NCBI RefSeq assembly: GCF_900116105.1
Contig: NZ_FPAC01000013.1
Coordinates: forward strand, 1-49,507
DNA from: Paenibacillus sp. 453mf
GTDB taxonomy: Bacteria; Bacillota; Bacilli; Paenibacillales; Paenibacillaceae
Reading direction: 5' to 3'
DNA: 49,507 nt
Part shown: positions 47,115 through 49,507 of the stretch, in pieces
How positions within the stretch are numbered: position 1 is the stretch's first letter
How the letters are laid out: the number at the start of each line of letters is the position of its first letter
Position numbers and translations under genes: made by a program
Notes under the pieces: generated by a model
The model's input: the letters and a program-made list of their open reading frames with translations, nothing else
The model's database searches: none
Told to the model about the DNA's origin: nothing

Positions 47115-48578
47115 CTACAAAGCGTAGTTTGGCGCTTCCTTCGTAATTTGCACGTCATGCGGATGACTCTCACGCAAGCCTGCATTCGTAATACGAATAA
47201 ATTGAGTGTCGTTACGCAGCTGATCGATGGTTTGCGTTCCGCAATAACCCATACCTGCACGAAGTCCGCCCATAAGCTGATGAACGGTGTCGCTTAGTGG
47301 ACCTTTGTAAGCAACTCGACCCTCAATTCCTTCGGGCACAAGCTTCTTGCTCTGATCATTATCTTGGAAGTAACGATCTGCACTGCCTTTTTTCATTGCA
47401 CTGATCGAGCCCATACCACGGTATCCTTTGAAGCGGCGGCCTTGGTAGATTTCGAACTCACCAGGGCTTTCTTCAGTACCCGCGAACAAGCTTCCCAGCA
47501 TAACGGCATGTGCGCCAGCAGCAAGGGCCTTCGTAATTTCTCCGGAGTATTTAATTCCTCCGTCAGCAATGATAGGAACGTTGTATTCCCGTGCAACAGA
47601 AGCACAATCGTAAATTGCAGTAACTTGAGGTACACCAATACCCGCTACGACACGAGTCGTACAGATCGAACCAGGACCGATGCCGACCTTAACTACGGAT
47701 GCGCCCGCTTCAATGAGCTCACGAGTCGCTTCACCTGTTGCAACGTTACCTGCAATTATCGTCAGTTCCGGATATAGACTGCGCAGTTTGCGAACTGCAT
47801 CGATGATATTTTTACTGTGTCCATGTGCTGAGTCAATGGAGATCAAGTCTACTCCGGCTTTAACCAGCGCTTCTGTACGCTCATACAGATCTTGTGAGAT
47901 ACCAACCGCTGCACCAACCACAAGACGTCCTTGTGCATCTTTAGCCGCGTGAGGGAATTGAATTGCTTTTTCAATATCTTTAATCGTAATAAGACCTTTG
48001 AGTGTGTTTGTTTCGTCAACCAAAGGAAGCTTCTCAATCTTATGCTTTTGAAGGATCTCTTCAGCTTGCTCCAAAGTTGTACCCACCGGTGCAGTAACCA
48101 AGTTCTCGCTTGTCATCACTTCGGAAATTTTGATGTTGTAATCATGGATGAAACGCAAATCACGGTTAGTAAGGATACCAACAAGCTTTTGTTGATCATC
48201 GACGATAGGTACACCAGAAATACGGAATTTGGCCATAACTCCTTCGGCATCGGAAACCAAATGATCTCTAGTCAAAGAAAAAGGATTCGTGATGACACCA
48301 CTTTCGGAACGCTTAACTCGATCCACTTCCTCTGCTTGCTGCTCAGCTGTCATATTTTTATGAATAATACCAATACCGCCTTCTCTTGCGATGGCAATAG
48401 CCAAAGGGGCCTCTGTAACTGTATCCATTGCAGCACTAATCAGTGGAATGTTAAGCTTGATATTCTCGCTCAGACGAACTGATACATCTACTTGTTTAGG
48501 CAAAACCTCAGATTTACGAGGTACTAACAATACATCATCAAACGTTAAACCTTCTTTACCGAACTTATCTTCCCACAC
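47115..48578 (-). CDS. guaB: IMP dehydrogenase
   Basis: GuaB oxidises IMP to XMP with NAD+, the rate-limiting step to GTP. The 487-residue TIM barrel is interrupted by two CBS domains (about 93-205). The catalytic Cys lies in GIGPGSICTTRVVAGIG, and the mobile flap carries YRGMGS. Start is GTG 48578, 9 nt from AAGGAGG. It is the first gene after the right-hand rRNA operon, the same place as in B. subtilis, but yaaC is absent. No purine riboswitch is recognisable in its leader of about 85 nt. Confidence 0.97.
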   Translation of the reverse strand: MWEDKFGKEGLTFDDVLLVPRKSEVLPKQVDVSVRLSENIKLNIPLISAAMDTVTEAPLAIAIAREGGIGIIHKNMTAEQQAEEVDRVKRSESGVITNPFSLTRDHLVSDAEGVMAKFRISGVPIVDDQQKLVGILTNRDLRFIHDYNIKISEVMTSENLVTAPVGTTLEQAEEILQKHKIEKLPLVDETNTLKGLITIKDIEKAIQFPHAAKDAQGRLVVGAAVGISQDLYERTEALVKAGVDLISIDSAHGHSKNIIDAVRKLRSLYPELTIIAGNVATGEATRELIEAGASVVKVGIGPGSICTTRVVAGIGVPQVTAIYDCASVAREYNVPIIADGGIKYSGEITKALAAGAHAVMLGSLFAGTEESPGEFEIYQGRRFKGYRGMGSISAMKKGSADRYFQDNDQSKKLVPEGIEGRVAYKGPLSDTVHQLMGGLRAGMGYCGTQTIDQLRNDTQFIRITNAGLRESHPHDVQITKEAPNYAL

Positions 48579-48672
48579 CAGGATGTTCCTCCTTTATTTA
48601 TATAGCCTTAAAGATCCGAAAATCAGCCCCATTTGAGAACTTTCGACCGTTTTCTGAAAATATATTATTGCC

Positions 48673-48702
48673 ATCTTAGCAAAGGCCCATTTGGACTGTC
48701 AA
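48673..48702 (-). promoter_or_regulatory. guaB promoter
   Basis: A perfect TTGACA (48697-48702), an 18-nt spacer, and TAAGAT (48673-48678) preceded by TGC (extended -10), about 95 bp upstream of guaB. Confidence 0.75.
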
Positions 48703-48772
48703 GGAAAAGTAACCTGCTATGAAAGAGTGTATTGCACTAGAAAAACAAGTGTATCTGACATGCGGACATATC

Positions 48773-48874
48773 CTATTTTAATCCAGTAATGGCACGATAT
48801 TTTTGGAGAATCTGTTTTGCTGGACTCACATCATCTATGACATAGAATGCTTCTTTTTCAAGTAATTTATCGCT
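48773..48874 (-). pseudogene. Truncated gene fragment next to the rRNA terminator
   Basis: The minus strand holds a protein-like frame without a start codon: SDKLLEKEAFYVIDDVSPAK, then QILQKYRAITGLK, and a TAG (48773-48775). It enters directly from the rRNA terminator, within about 10 nt of its T-run, and has no ATG, GTG or TTG before the middle of the frame. Its sequence looks like the C-terminus of a real protein; I do not recognise the family. It is oriented opposite to where B. subtilis yaaC would lie, so it is not a yaaC remnant in the expected orientation. Confidence 0.45.
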
Positions 48875-48877
48875 GTA

Positions 48878-48914
48878 AAAATAAAAAAACCACCGTCGTC
48901 ATCGACAGTGGTTC
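48878..48914 (-). terminator. rRNA operon terminator
   Basis: AACCACTGTCG pairs with CGACGGTGGTT around ATGA, followed by TTTTTTTATTTTT on the minus strand, immediately after 5S. Confidence 0.95.
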
Positions 48915-48917
48915 TTT

Positions 48918-49034
48918 GCTTGGCAACGTCCTACTCTCCCAGGACCCTTCGGTCCAAGTACCATCGGCGCTGGAGGGCTTAACGGTCGTGTTCGGGATGG
49001 GTACGTGTGGAACCCCTCCGCTATCGCCACCAAA
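48918..49034 (-). rRNA. rrf: 5S ribosomal RNA
   Basis: This 117-nt gene reads TTTGGTGGCGATAGCGG at its 5' end, carries the conserved CCCATCCCGAACACG block, and ends GTTGCCAAGC, complementary to the 5' end. It lies downstream of 23S. Confidence 0.97.
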
Positions 49035-49199
49035 CAGGATTTTTCGAAGCCTTCGCTTCTTGAAAAATCATCTGAAAAATCCATTCTTCACGTTAGAATC
49101 GGTACATCACATAAGTGTGTATGATTCTATAAGTGTGAACTTTTCAATCCAAGGATTTACTCCCTGAAAACTAGATACGAAACAATTTTGGATTTAATA

Positions 49200-49507
<308 letters not shown>

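Overview
The window looks like a chromosomal segment of an endospore-forming member of the Bacillota, most like Paenibacillus. This is inferred from the sporulation genes (spo0F, bofA, sspP), B. subtilis-type gene order, AGGAGG ribosome binding sites with many GTG and TTG starts, and sigma-A, sigma-H and sigma-G type promoters. It is almost entirely core genome. I see no prophage, transposase, CRISPR array, toxin-antitoxin pair or biosynthetic cluster.

Layout. Both ends are ribosomal RNA on the minus strand: the 5' end of a 16S gene at the left, and the 3' end of a 23S gene plus a 5S gene at the right. Most genes also lie on the minus strand. From the right the order is 5S, guaB, dacA, pdxS-pdxT, serS, tRNA-Ser(UGA), then a sporulation-type operon (unknown gene plus sspP). 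From the left it is rRNA promoters, bofA, yaaL, recR, ebfC, dnaX and the SRP RNA. As I recall the B. subtilis map, these are the two ends of its rrnO-to-rrnA interval. Between them lie blocks found elsewhere in B. subtilis: rpmE-rho-murA-fba-spo0F-pyrG-rpoE-argS-ywiB, speB-speE, pbpG and ywhD, a complete Mrp (Mnh) cation/proton antiporter operon with fused A and B subunits, motA-motB, a multidomain sensor histidine kinase, tadA, and several small enzymes and hypotheticals.

How the genes connect. dnaX, recR and ebfC serve replication and repair; rpoE and rho serve transcription; rpmE, argS, serS, tRNA-Ser, tadA, rluF, the SRP RNA and the rRNAs serve translation and export. murA, pbpG, dacA and a secreted NlpC/P60 peptidase act on the cell wall. 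The peptidase gene is preceded by a c-di-AMP (ydaO/yuaA-type) riboswitch. guaB and pyrG make GTP and CTP, speE and speB polyamines, and pdxS-pdxT vitamin B6. Spo0F, the sensor kinase, BofA and SspP belong to the sporulation programme.

Less ordinary signals are: two decayed gene fragments (upstream of yaaL and beside the right-hand rRNA terminator); a DnaA-box cluster against the tadA promoter; a sigma-G-like promoter for an unknown gene plus sspP; the MrpA-MrpB fusion; a signal-less subtilisin-like protease behind a hairpin-rich leader; a putative two-gene operon of an M1 peptidase and an unknown membrane protein; and long inverted repeats in the murA-rho and rpoE-pyrG gaps. No clearly new multi-gene system was found.
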